Below are positions 25,901 through 34,012 of a stretch of DNA of 34,012 bases, one piece after another (position 1 is the first letter of the stretch; each line of letters begins with the position of its first letter). The notes beneath the pieces were generated by a model. That model was not told the origin of the DNA, did not search any database, and saw nothing but the letters and a program-made list of their open reading frames with translations. A program made the position numbers and the translations under genes. Source of the stretch: Porphyromonas cangingivalis (GTDB lineage Bacteria > Bacteroidota > Bacteroidia > Bacteroidales > Paludibacteraceae); contig CAMDNO010000024.1 of assembly GCA_945902955.1 (NCBI GenBank), positions 1 to 34,012 on the forward strand, in the 5' to 3' direction.

Positions 25901-26657
25901 TCAGATTTCCCTTGTTGATGTTCGACTTGCGCACCATCACACTTTTTGTCATTGCATCAACAACACCTGAAATAGGGAAAATAAAGTTTGATTTAATTTG
26001 AGCTATCTGCCCGGATGCAGTATTATCATTTGGATACCAAAAATGGTTAAATTGATCAATATAAGTCGAGTCTTTTGTGCCATTAGTTTTGGTATACTTC
26101 CATTGAAGCAAATAACCTGCTGTACTTTCGGCACGCAAAAGCTGCTTGTTGGCCGATACAGAATCTTTTCCGTAGCATTGCCATTCGGGTTTGTTTATCC
26201 AGCCGTACAAATTTGCTGCTTCGGCTTTGTGTACAAACTGATTTCCTTTTAGTGCCAAGGCAATATTGTGTGCCGGAATGCCTGAATTGCGACTGTTATC
26301 GGCATCGTAAACCGTTGCAACCACATAGGATTGGCCGGGTTGAATGATACCTTTCAGATATACTTTACCTATAGTTTCGTCGACCGCCAGATTGGCGCGA
26401 TTGAAAGTAATTGCACTATCGGAATACTCCAAACAGCGGGTATTGTAATACACTGAATGAAGCGTGAATGGCTCCAAGTTAATAGCAGTATCTCCCATGT
26501 TGGTTATCTCAACATAAGCCTGTGATTCTGTGTCGGGGCGAACTTCGGTAATAATTAACTTGGGGAGTACTAAGCCCGGAATGTTAATTTTTTCGGCAAG
26601 CACCTTGAACAAAGTTGCTGCAATTACAATAATTAGTAGTAAAAAAAATTTTCGCAT
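22938..26657 (-). CDS. T9SS-secreted protein with two lamin-tail-like domains
   Basis: A 1239-residue exported protein. A signal peptide or N-terminal hydrophobic segment (~1-22) is followed by a lamin-tail-like domain (PKLIITEVRPDTESQAYVEI at ~32). A second such domain is near residue 605 (PFISEMIWGISTTGYALEIY, NPGTEDLDLSRYM). Three short repeated modules lie in ~890-1150, each ending with a pattern like NDVLEVTSGDGKNVTIYKL. A complete type A T9SS sorting domain ends the protein (KVEIFPNPVSNILNI to GIYLIEMKD). Lamin-tail domains in secreted bacterial proteins are thought to bind ligands at the surface, and no enzyme motif was seen. It starts 17 bp after the acetylesterase gene, so it is probably cotranscribed. 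Confidence 0.85.
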   Translation of the reverse strand: MRKFFLLLIIVIAATLFKVLAEKINIPGLVLPKLIITEVRPDTESQAYVEITNMGDTAINLEPFTLHSVYYNTRCLEYSDSAITFNRANLAVDETIGKVYLKGIIQPGQSYVVATVYDADNSRNSGIPAHNIALALKGNQFVHKAEAANLYGWINKPEWQCYGKDSVSANKQLLRAESTAGYLLQWKYTKTNGTKDSTYIDQFNHFWYPNDNTASGQIAQIKSNFIFPISGVVDAMTKSVMVRKSNINKGNLNWNQSRGVDAATSEWLVLPKNSSKEMVFTTVGTHGSAALNYTSKNPSMIVVDNGAKTISVPWQMVRGDSLARYFNLGQGMSWEYKQNAVFADSASYTACTGDMFSFYAVGTELQQADFTLQVREPASDVAVVFPKRRLLQSMKIGTDSITNLPDTTYTNYWSSSFAYGLSSSLETDSIINVSFATRTDSLLKYFDKPEKAKWEFVFVDGQKRIDLKFGDKLRVTSENGLKVKDYFIAVSDYVKGNSAQLNSVTWPDVDPTRYPKWNSSDSLPEFTPLKTEYSVELAYDETKIPALQFKTQDARAKITVKNATNLNGSIDQRTTSVTVTSESDTISLTYNFMFKKLGTPVQPYIAEPFISEMIWGISTTGYALEIYNPGTEDLDLSRYMYVAGGPTQTWQQAVKTCASNSNYSTSSGIRIYQTHYVPSKRWAADGSQAAWSAVPTPDKPYIGKGFLKDDNQTDPWVKANDVWVMSAALRNVETHNKILAESDFIFRGYTAETLKVWSDLPMSLYHEETVIWNIPHHNMWLLKVLNDSILDGIKDVRDPSAYQLIDRFELIGDSLAGRYLPTQENFYTLLRKPTVTKGNLERIGGGNETAETSEWIVKRTTDIGWDGTKGVSNIGVHIMNKVTNDLSTVTSVKLKVATGYTGDNLTITGNISNYSPTSVALVLDKADASQTFVFKRGTTVLTESEALAENDVLEVTSGDGKNVTIYKLVNSPLDNNTSLMAKAGSGLTVTGNKVTGVTPIMTLKEAVDKLEVSPKSLLYVYNASGALQSFKVHNLDTLVLDVLVNESQILEVVAENSDKATYTFDFALPSNEAILLSNVLQIDQTKKLIVNTPFSITSASLLSLVYANKGATIKVLDKAGFERPMGYVNIDDVIEVTAADGTTKVTYKLAEDVFSGLIRNTVNPASKVEIFPNPVSNILNITGIDLVSVKVFTLTGMNVISTETLYGNKLNVSDLSNGIYLIEMKDTEGKTVVDKFLKK

Positions 26658-26674
26658 GATATTAAATTTTTGTT

Positions 26675-29600
26675 TTATTCTTTACAAATAATCAATTTTT
26701 CCGAAAATGAATTTCCGCTTTTATTCGTAAAACAAGCAATATAAATTCCTTTTTTCAGGTTTGTTTTTAAAACACCTACTTCTTTGTCAGCAAATAATCT
26801 TTTACCCTGCAAATCAAATATTTGTATGGTTCCAATTTCAGGACTTGTAATTGTACTTCCCTGTACTTTAAAGAAAGTGGGTTTGTTAATGACTGCAGGA
26901 ATTTGTGTTAACACACTTCCAATATTGGCATCCCATACTTCTGTGCGGAAAGGACAAGCTGGTAAACCTTCGGCATTTGTTAAGTTTACAGCTGGTGTAT
27001 TCGAAAATGCATACCATACTTTTGTTGGTACAGTTACATTGGGCGAAGAAACAATTATGGTATTCCCACTGATAGTAGCCGTTGCATCGTATAAAACATT
27101 GTTAGCTCCGGCAATTTGAAAACCTCTCAATGCATTGCCATCGCTCGAAATGAGTCCACCGCCTATTGTGCTGGGTAAAAAACTGATAATAATTGTATTG
27201 TTGACTACGGCATAAGACTTATAAACAGGACCGGAATAGACAATGTTTTGCCCGTAAGTTTTTGCTTTTGCCCACAACGAAAGGCGTTTTCCTACCGGAT
27301 ATTTATTGATTGGATGTATATTTGTATTGTCACCCACATCCAAGCTTACAGCCATTCCTACATTATTTAGGGTAAGTAAGGTGGTTTGTGCTTCACGCAT
27401 ATTTGCCCAAGGTTCTGTAGTTGTATAATTGGGCAATTGCACATAGTAGAACGGAAAATCGCCTACACCACACAGCGAGCGCCAGTCTTGAATAAGTGTA
27501 CCCCACAACTGTTTATAGCTTGCATACTGTGTTGCATTTCCCTCGCCCTGATACCACAATGCCCCTTTTACACTCATATTGATAATTGGTGCAATTAATC
27601 CGTTGTAACACCAGCTTGGTTTTTGTTGGTTTGTCAGGTAGGAATTTGGGTTTGCCACGTATGGATCTACATAAGTTGATTTTAATAATGCGTCGGCTAC
27701 TAGGGTTTCATTACGAATCCACGATTCGCATTTTGAACCACCCACTGCTGAACGGATAAGACCTATAGGTATATTAATATTGGCGTCGGTAACCAATTCA
27801 CGACCAAAGTAATAGGCTACTGCACCAAAACTACCTGCTGTTGCAGGAGAGCATGTATTCCAAGTACCTGAAACCGAATTGTTTTGTATATTGGGGTCTG
27901 AAGCTGTATCATCGCCCGCCGATATATACCGCAGCGTAGGATAGTTAGCTGTTGCCACTTCAGCTGCCCCATTGGTAGATGCTGCTAAACTAACAAGCAT
28001 GTTCGATTGACCTGAACAAAGCCACACATCGCCAATTAAAATATTAGTAAGCTCAACTGTATTGTTTGCACCGACAAACGTAAGGGTATAAGCTGGTGCT
28101 TGCCCTGCGATGGCTTTTGGAGTTTGAATTTTTGTCGACCAATTTCCATCGGCATCTACCGTTGCATTAGCAGTTGCTCCCCAACTAGCTGTGATGGTTA
28201 TATTGTCGTTTGGTGTGCCCCAACCCCATAATGCTGCCTTCATATCTTGTTGTAGCACCATATTGCTATTCAGAATTCTTGGAAGAACAACCTGATTTCC
28301 AACGGTTTTTAGAGGACTGGAAGTAGCCGATGCGTCGGAGTCCGAATATCGAATACCATCTCCCAATGCAATTACTTTATAGGTGTAGCTATATCCAACT
28401 GAAGTTGCGTTGAAAGTATAACTTGTAGTTGATTTATCATTAATAGTAACGGTTTTCAGTAAATTATCATTTAAATAAATATTCACCCTATAACCAACTG
28501 CATTTGGTACAGCACTCCAATTAACAGTAAATCCGGTTGCTGTTATGCTCGATGACGATAGTAGGGTGGGTGTAGTCAGTTTTATAACCACTAAACCTTT
28601 AACTGTAGCCAATGCCGGCGAACTACTACCGGCGCTTGTTCGTGCCGATACATAATAGGCATAGTTTATTGAATTGGATAAACCCGTAAAAATTAACGGA
28701 CTACTTGTACCGGTTACCGAAGTTACAAGCTCTCCATTGTTATAAGCCGTAGCCGTATAATCTAACACAGTATATCCAACAGGCGCAGTGAATGTAATGG
28801 AAGTTTGCGTATTATCCACAGTAGCCACAATTGCCGTAGGTGGATTGGGTATCATAGAAGTCATATATACAAATATTGGGAAGCCGCCATTGATAGGTGA
28901 TCCAAAATCGGCTTTCCATTTAGCCGGACTTTGATTGTTGTTGATGGTAGTAACAAAACTAGCGGCTTGTAATTCAGTAGCTGTTTTTACACGGGCTATA
29001 GTCGCTGTTAAGTCGTTGTAATCTGTACCAGTTAATGTAAAACAGTTTACAGGAAGGTTTTTAGATGTTGTAATACCAACTATACCTCCAACACCATTGT
29101 TTGTAGGTGACTTTGAATTGGTTACACTTCCTGTATTGAAACAATTGGTTATAGCAGCAGCTACTGATCCTATAATTCCACCAACAGCAGCTGCATTAGG
29201 ATAATTAGTAGATTCGGCTAAAGTAACTGCTCCTGAATTAAAACAATTAGTAATACTAACGCCAGAAGCAATACCACTACCTACGATACCGCCCACATAG
29301 GAGTTGCCAGTAGTACCACCTACAACAACATTCACATTTCCTGCATTATAGCAACTTTCTACAGAACATCCAACTATTCCACAATAGCCGAGAATCCCAC
29401 CAGTATCCCCATAATTAGTTCCTGTGGTTGTAGATAGATATACACCATTAATAGCACCTAAATTGTAACTACGTGATATTGTTGTGCTAGCAGTAGCAGT
29501 AGCTCCAACTATCCCTGAAACTCTACCAGCTCCAGTGATAGTACCCGAATTGTAACAATCTTGAATAGTACAGCCATTACAAGTACCCGCAATACCTGCA

Positions 29601-30142
29601 ATGTTGAATGCTTTGGTATTTCCACTTTGTGTAGAAATAATATCACCCGAAATTGGAATGGTATTGTAGCAATTACTAATGGTTGAAGTGGTAGCTATGC
29701 AAACAATACCTGCTGAATTTGTTAATCCAACAATACTGCCAGCACCGGTAAGTCCAAGGTTTTTAATGGTGGCTGATGTCACAGCTGTAAATAATCCTTG
29801 TGCAGCTGATGTACTATTGAGTATAAAATTTGAAACTACAAATCCTTTCCCATCGAAAACGGCCCCGGCAATTAAGGGTCCAAAACTTTTAGCTCCGGTC
29901 AGATTATTGAAATCTAAATTATCGCCCAAGGCAAATTTCTTTGCACGATTGGCATCTGTTGGTCCTAAATTAGCAGCATACATCCACTGTTCGGGTGTAG
30001 TGATAATTATTGGGTTGGCTTCACTCTCGCCTGCATTAGCAAGTTGGGTTCCAAAACTAGTGGCTGTTGAGCCATCCCATACGGTAGCCATAGCTGCAAT
30101 GCTTAGCAGCAAAGTAAAAAGAAGTAATTTGATTTTTTTCAT
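26675..30142 (-). CDS. T9SS-secreted GLUG / fibronectin III / sialate O-acetylesterase protein
   Basis: A 1155-residue modular enzyme. A signal peptide covers ~1-20. GLUG-type repeats fill ~80-400 (GGILGYCGIVGCSVESCYNA, GGIVGSGIASGVSITNCFNS and similar). Two fibronectin III modules occupy ~435-520 and ~525-610. The SGNH-type sialate O-acetylesterase domain (~613-1070) shows VLQQDMKAALWGWG, the nucleophile motif DVWLCSGQSNM, IGLIRSAVGGSKCESWI, ALWYQGEGNA and the distal DVGDNTNIHPINK with the catalytic Asp/His pair. A T9SS sorting domain ends it (IQIFDLQGKRL to GIYIACFTNKSG). It should remove O-acetyl groups from a sugar (sialic acid or plant/algal glycan) at the cell surface. It lies 85 bp after the upstream gene. 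Confidence 0.9.
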   Translation of the reverse strand: MKKIKLLLFTLLLSIAAMATVWDGSTATSFGTQLANAGESEANPIIITTPEQWMYAANLGPTDANRAKKFALGDNLDFNNLTGAKSFGPLIAGAVFDGKGFVVSNFILNSTSAAQGLFTAVTSATIKNLGLTGAGSIVGLTNSAGIVCIATTSTISNCYNTIPISGDIISTQSGNTKAFNIAGIAGTCNGCTIQDCYNSGTITGAGRVSGIVGATATASTTISRSYNLGAINGVYLSTTTGTNYGDTGGILGYCGIVGCSVESCYNAGNVNVVVGGTTGNSYVGGIVGSGIASGVSITNCFNSGAVTLAESTNYPNAAAVGGIIGSVAAAITNCFNTGSVTNSKSPTNNGVGGIVGITTSKNLPVNCFTLTGTDYNDLTATIARVKTATELQAASFVTTINNNQSPAKWKADFGSPINGGFPIFVYMTSMIPNPPTAIVATVDNTQTSITFTAPVGYTVLDYTATAYNNGELVTSVTGTSSPLIFTGLSNSINYAYYVSARTSAGSSSPALATVKGLVVIKLTTPTLLSSSSITATGFTVNWSAVPNAVGYRVNIYLNDNLLKTVTINDKSTTSYTFNATSVGYSYTYKVIALGDGIRYSDSDASATSSPLKTVGNQVVLPRILNSNMVLQQDMKAALWGWGTPNDNITITASWGATANATVDADGNWSTKIQTPKAIAGQAPAYTLTFVGANNTVELTNILIGDVWLCSGQSNMLVSLAASTNGAAEVATANYPTLRYISAGDDTASDPNIQNNSVSGTWNTCSPATAGSFGAVAYYFGRELVTDANINIPIGLIRSAVGGSKCESWIRNETLVADALLKSTYVDPYVANPNSYLTNQQKPSWCYNGLIAPIINMSVKGALWYQGEGNATQYASYKQLWGTLIQDWRSLCGVGDFPFYYVQLPNYTTTEPWANMREAQTTLLTLNNVGMAVSLDVGDNTNIHPINKYPVGKRLSLWAKAKTYGQNIVYSGPVYKSYAVVNNTIIISFLPSTIGGGLISSDGNALRGFQIAGANNVLYDATATISGNTIIVSSPNVTVPTKVWYAFSNTPAVNLTNAEGLPACPFRTEVWDANIGSVLTQIPAVINKPTFFKVQGSTITSPEIGTIQIFDLQGKRLFADKEVGVLKTNLKKGIYIACFTNKSGNSFSEKLIICKE

Positions 30143-30227
30143 TGTATTATATTTTTTTCGATTTTTCAGAGATTTTTTAGTTCAAAATACCATTGATATT
30201 ATTTTTCAATATTTATACATTTCATTC

Positions 30228-33182
30228 TTAAAGAATTATTTTCTTTGTTACTCCATTCACTTCAACTAGCAAAAATCCTTCGGAGTGAATTTCATTTTTA
30301 CGAATAGTGAATGTATCCGTCATTTTTATATCCGAAAAGAGTAATCTGCCAATTGGGTCATAAATTTTAATAATCGCTTTTTTTGAGTCATTAAGTTTGA
30401 TTATCAAAGATTTTGAAGTTTGGTCAGCTCGTATTTGAAATTCATTAGCCTTGTCTGAAACTGCTGTCGTTACCGCTGTTTGGCTGCCGGCATCGTAAGC
30501 GGCAATAGCAGCCTTTATTTGGTTTGGAGTTCCATAAAAAATAATGTATTCGTTTCGGAAAGTTTCATACACATTGGGTTCTAATCGTGTACGGTTAATC
30601 ATTCCCGAGAGCGTTCCAACATACCCATATTTACTCATTGTAGGGATTCGGAGCATGTCTTTGTAAATGCGAAAACTATCGGCAGCAAGTACAATACGGT
30701 TGTCTTTATAAACCATTGCACCCGAAGTTTCATTTACGCCCATAACCGGAAACAGATTTATATCAGTTTGCGGGCGATATATTCCCAATGCATTTCCTAA
30801 AGCCGGATTGTCAGAGTCGGCAATAATAAAAGCCGTTCCATCGTTATTTGATGCGAGATTATCAATATCAGCAGCTGTTATCACCCAATTTTTGTCAATT
30901 GTACGAAAATAGGAAAATTGCGGTGCCCATTTACTTCTGTCGTGCCGAAGCGACCATTCTACAACCATGGCATTCATATCCTTATCAGTACCGGCAAAAA
31001 TGCCTGTTGGATTTGTATTTGAGAGGTTTGCTCTTACAGCATTTGGAGTCCATACAGGCGTGCCAGCCCTGAATTGATTAATACAATGTCCGGGTTCCCG
31101 CACAAATCTGAATTCGAAATAATGACGAATTGCGGGAGTTGTGATACCGTTCTTTCCCAAGTAATCTTCGTACGTTCCATAATAATCCCACTCGCTGTAA
31201 ACTTCAGCTTCCTGCTTTGTATAAATACTACCATTAATATCTACTGCCAGATTTTCCTCATCAATTTCATCCTGATCCGAAGCATTTGCAGCTCCACCAA
31301 AAAAGCTTGTTTCGCTGTAAGGGTCAGCCCCGACATTCTCCCAACGGGTAAAATCGTATCCACTATCGCCGTGCCACAATGCCACAGGGCGTGAAGGAAC
31401 TACAAGTTTGCCGGGCAATTGTTCAACTGTACATGGCGTACCAAGCGTCTCGTAAAAACCTGCTTGTGTAGGATTGTACTTTCCACCATGCGAACGATCG
31501 CGAATAGCTGCCTGCCCCATACGACCATAACTTTTGGATTCAACACCCATAATATCGCCAACTCCCGGCAACAAAATCTGACTGATAGCTCCACCACCTA
31601 AATTGTTGATACCCATCGTAAAGTTTCCCGAAGTGATTTGATGCGATACGGTTGTAGGGTCCGAAACGGCAATTATTTTGGTTGGTTCCGAAAAAGTGGT
31701 CGGATCAACTGTTACTGCATTTGAAGCTGAGCTTGATACACTTGTACCGAATTCATTTGTTGCCGTAACGGTGAATGTATAGGGCGTGTTGTTAATTAAT
31801 CCTGTTACCGTAATTATTCCACTTCCTGCTTTATCTGTGAAAGTTCCAGAACCTCCGGTTGGATTTGAAGTTGCTTTGTAACTTGTTATAGGCGCATTGC
31901 CATCTGATAATGGTGCGTTAAAAGCAATGTATGCCGTACCATTTAAACCGGAAGTATATGCCTTACCAATAATAGGCGCACCGGGTTCAGTAATTTCAAC
32001 CGGAACGGAAGCAATACTTGCTGCGCTTGTTACACCCACGGTATTTTTAGCTGTAACTGTAAATGTATAGGTATGATTTTTAATTAATCCGGGAATCAAA
32101 ATAGGAGAAACAGTTCCGTTTACGGGCGTTAAACTTGTAGAATTCGTAACATCGTAGGGAGTAACCGTATAAAATTGAATGTTTCCGGCATTATTTAGTA
32201 TATCGGTAAATGAAACCGATGCTCCTCCAATAACATTGGTTGGAGCATATACAGCACCGGTTATTGTAATTGTACCCGTACTTGCACTATTCAAATAAGG
32301 TTGAAGGTTTTTGCCTGAATAATTTGCAAAATCGGCATAACTATAAGTACCTGCTGCAATGTCTGTTCGGCCTAATTTGAGCGAACTTATTTTTACAGTG
32401 CCTGTTTCAGACGTAAAGAATAATTTTCCGTGAACAGCACTTTTGTAATATCCGGGTGCGCTATTTGAAGTTACACCATCCACCTCATTAGCATCTAAAA
32501 CGCTAACGCCAAAAGTTCCTGTCGCATTTTCGTTAAGTTTAAGCGTACCACCCGGTGCAGTGCCCGAAAGTCCTGGCGTAATTTCAAACAATCCTGTAAA
32601 ACCGGTGGTATTTACCGTATTTAAAAACTCCACATTACATTCATAAGCTCCGGGCTGAATTTGAGCAATGGATATGGTGCCACTTCCTACCAGGTTGCAG
32701 TTTTGAATCAAAAGATTTTTAGGAATAGTTATCGGATTTACTCCACCATAGGTTTTAAGCGAGCCACTATTCAAGGTGAAAGTGTTGCCATGTAAATCAA
32801 CAATAGCATTTACGCCGGCCTGATTTTGAAGTATTCCACCATTGAGCGACAATTTTTGAAGGTATAAATTTGTACTGCCTGCAGCCATATACAAAGTTCC
32901 GCCGAGAGCAATATTAAATTCACCACCATAAAAGGTATAGGGAGTTTTTGATACGCCAAGCTTAAATCCCGTCGACCAAATATTATTATCGACCGATGTC
33001 GGTATAATAGTTCCATCAGGCCAAGCTTCAGTATCATAAATATTGGTAACAGGCGTATTTCCACCAAATATGGCATTAATGGTTGTTTGAGCATTTAACG
33101 ATTGTATCGCAATTTCAAAAACAAGGCAACTTGCAATTAAAGCAACTCTTATTTCCGATAATTTTGTGTGTTTCATTTTCAT
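30228..33182 (-). CDS. Secreted protein with fibronectin III modules and a large unrecognised domain
   Basis: A 984-residue exported protein. A signal peptide ends near residue 32 (SLNAQ). An autotransporter-like beta-solenoid fills ~35-310 (GGTLYMAAGSTNLYLQKLSL). Two fibronectin III modules follow (~315-495, with HTYTFTVTAKN and NTPYTFTVTATNEFG). A ~390-residue domain (~505-895) comes next that I cannot assign, marked by NNLGGGAISQILLPGVGDI, YGRMGQAAIRDRSHGGKYN and YYGTYEDYLGKNGI. A T9SS-type C-terminal domain ends it. The conserved-looking Arg, His and Tyr residues in the unknown domain suggest an enzyme. Its start codon overlaps the sulfatase stop by one base (TAATG), so the two are translationally coupled. 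Confidence 0.8.
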   Translation of the reverse strand: MKMKHTKLSEIRVALIASCLVFEIAIQSLNAQTTINAIFGGNTPVTNIYDTEAWPDGTIIPTSVDNNIWSTGFKLGVSKTPYTFYGGEFNIALGGTLYMAAGSTNLYLQKLSLNGGILQNQAGVNAIVDLHGNTFTLNSGSLKTYGGVNPITIPKNLLIQNCNLVGSGTISIAQIQPGAYECNVEFLNTVNTTGFTGLFEITPGLSGTAPGGTLKLNENATGTFGVSVLDANEVDGVTSNSAPGYYKSAVHGKLFFTSETGTVKISSLKLGRTDIAAGTYSYADFANYSGKNLQPYLNSASTGTITITGAVYAPTNVIGGASVSFTDILNNAGNIQFYTVTPYDVTNSTSLTPVNGTVSPILIPGLIKNHTYTFTVTAKNTVGVTSAASIASVPVEITEPGAPIIGKAYTSGLNGTAYIAFNAPLSDGNAPITSYKATSNPTGGSGTFTDKAGSGIITVTGLINNTPYTFTVTATNEFGTSVSSSASNAVTVDPTTFSEPTKIIAVSDPTTVSHQITSGNFTMGINNLGGGAISQILLPGVGDIMGVESKSYGRMGQAAIRDRSHGGKYNPTQAGFYETLGTPCTVEQLPGKLVVPSRPVALWHGDSGYDFTRWENVGADPYSETSFFGGAANASDQDEIDEENLAVDINGSIYTKQEAEVYSEWDYYGTYEDYLGKNGITTPAIRHYFEFRFVREPGHCINQFRAGTPVWTPNAVRANLSNTNPTGIFAGTDKDMNAMVVEWSLRHDRSKWAPQFSYFRTIDKNWVITAADIDNLASNNDGTAFIIADSDNPALGNALGIYRPQTDINLFPVMGVNETSGAMVYKDNRIVLAADSFRIYKDMLRIPTMSKYGYVGTLSGMINRTRLEPNVYETFRNEYIIFYGTPNQIKAAIAAYDAGSQTAVTTAVSDKANEFQIRADQTSKSLIIKLNDSKKAIIKIYDPIGRLLFSDIKMTDTFTIRKNEIHSEGFLLVEVNGVTKKIIL

Positions 33183-34012
33183 TAGTTTGCTATTTCTGCA
33201 GTATTTTTTCCTTCTTTATATGCTTTATACAAATCGATATAGGGCACTTTCCGGAGCTCTTTTGCTGGGTTATAAGCTGGATTGGGTGTAGGCCAGTATT
33301 TTTTCTCTACATTTTTTTCTAAATAGTTGATTAACTCCACAAATAGCTCATTCGTCTTTTCGGGCATTTTTTTTGCTAAATTGGTTGTTTCCGAAATATC
33401 TTTGTGGATATTAAAAAGTCGCAACCGACCGTACCAATCATAAATCAATTTAAAATCTCCCTTGCGAACTGCTGAGTGAGGCGTAAATGGCAATCCATCT
33501 TCTGGGTTTTTGTAAATTACAGTGAGCGGGTAATGCCAGAAAAAAGTATCGCGCGTGTAACTTTTCTTTTTGTTTTTAACGTCTGTTAAAAGTCGGGCAA
33601 TGCTTTGTCCATCAATTTGATGTGTGGCTTTAGGCTGCCCGGTTAATTCCAAAAGTGTTGGGAAAATATCGTTACAATCAACCGGAATATTGCTCCATTT
33701 ATTTCCATTTACATGACCTTTATAACTAATTATCAGCGGCACCCGAATGCCTCCTTCGTAAACATTCGCTTTTTGACCATTCAATGGACTATTGTTCGTG
33801 ATAGGTATGTCATCGCCGCCTTTCCCGATAGTAATTCCACCATTATCGGACATAAATACGATGATGGTATTTTTATCAATGCCTTTCTCTTTTAATTTGT
33901 CCATTATTTTACCAATAGATACGTCAAGATGTTTAATCATAGCAGCATACGTGGCATTATTATGACCTTTCCAGCCTTTTGTTGGTTTATTTTCGAAATA
34001 ATTAATGGTTGA
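33182..34012 (-). CDS. Sulfatase (arylsulfatase family S1), 5' end outside window
   Basis: The C-terminal 276 residues of a formylglycine-dependent sulfatase. The frame is open to the right edge (reading STINYFENKPTKGWKGHNNA) and the CxPSR activation motif lies beyond it. Visible signatures are NATYAAMIKHLDVSIGKIM, the metal-binding FMSDNGG, NGQKANVYEGGIRVPLI with the active-site Lys, and DIFPTLLELTGQP, then a typical C-terminal subdomain (KGDFKLIYDWYGRLRLFNI). It would remove sulfate esters from a polysaccharide. It is directly coupled (1-bp overlap) to the downstream fibronectin protein. Confidence 0.93.
   Translation of the reverse strand, partial: STINYFENKPTKGWKGHNNATYAAMIKHLDVSIGKIMDKLKEKGIDKNTIIVFMSDNGGITIGKGGDDIPITNNSPLNGQKANVYEGGIRVPLIISYKGHVNGNKWSNIPVDCNDIFPTLLELTGQPKATHQIDGQSIARLLTDVKNKKKSYTRDTFFWHYPLTVIYKNPEDGLPFTPHSAVRKGDFKLIYDWYGRLRLFNIHKDISETTNLAKKMPEKTNELFVELINYLEKNVEKKYWPTPNPAYNPAKELRKVPYIDLYKAYKEGKNTAEIAN

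Noticed and set aside
26784-30269. Plus-strand frames opposite the acetylesterase and beta-helix genes
   Set aside because: These long frames follow from the Thr/Ala/Gly/Val-rich repetitive coding on the minus strand and show no independent protein signature.

Overview
The window looks like the chromosome of an anaerobic, nitrogen-fixing member of the Bacteroidetes, probably Bacteroidales. The evidence is four large exported proteins, three of them with recognisable type IX secretion (T9SS) C-terminal domains, TAnnTTTG-type promoter motifs, AT-rich DNA, and a nif cluster ordered nifH-nifI1-nifI2-nifD. Taxonomy is inferred from gene content only.

Region 1 (1-2803, minus strand) is the start of a molybdenum-nitrogenase operon: nifH, the PII-like switch genes nifI1 and nifI2, then nifD, which runs off the left edge. 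Both spacers around nifI1 are filled with a C-rich/G-rich palindromic repeat in inverted pairs.

Region 2 (2804-7290) is accessory DNA. It holds a long hairpin, a stop-riddled dinD-like fossil, and a compact plus-strand cassette (3893-6957) of five genes: an FtsZ/tubulin-fold protein without GTP-binding glycines, a WYL-domain regulator, a small membrane protein, a small repeat protein and a uracil-DNA-glycosylase-superfamily protein. The cassette starts at a Bacteroidetes-type promoter motif and ends at a strong terminator hairpin. It lies between copies of the palindrome aaccccgaatggggtt. I know of no described system with this gene set, and it is the best candidate for a new defence or stress system in the window.

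Region 3 (7264-11195) is housekeeping: a frameshifted tag (3-methyladenine DNA glycosylase I) copy, an HD phosphohydrolase, an intact tag copy in the opposite orientation, then ispH and ilvE.

Region 4 (11204-34012, all minus strand) is a glycan-degradation and surface-protein region. One operon encodes an alpha-N-acetylglucosaminidase (GH89), an alpha-L-rhamnosidase-like GH78 enzyme and a heparinase II/III-like lyase. Upstream are a small conserved peptide gene, a giant beta-helix T9SS protein, a lamin-tail T9SS protein, a GLUG/fibronectin/sialate O-acetylesterase T9SS protein, a fibronectin protein with an unrecognised large domain, and a sulfatase that runs off the right edge. The enzymes point to a complex, probably sulfated and acetylated polysaccharide containing rhamnose and alpha-GlcNAc. 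No SusC/SusD pair is in the window. The 447-base spacer at 22491-22937 contains a coding fossil of a second O-acetylesterase.
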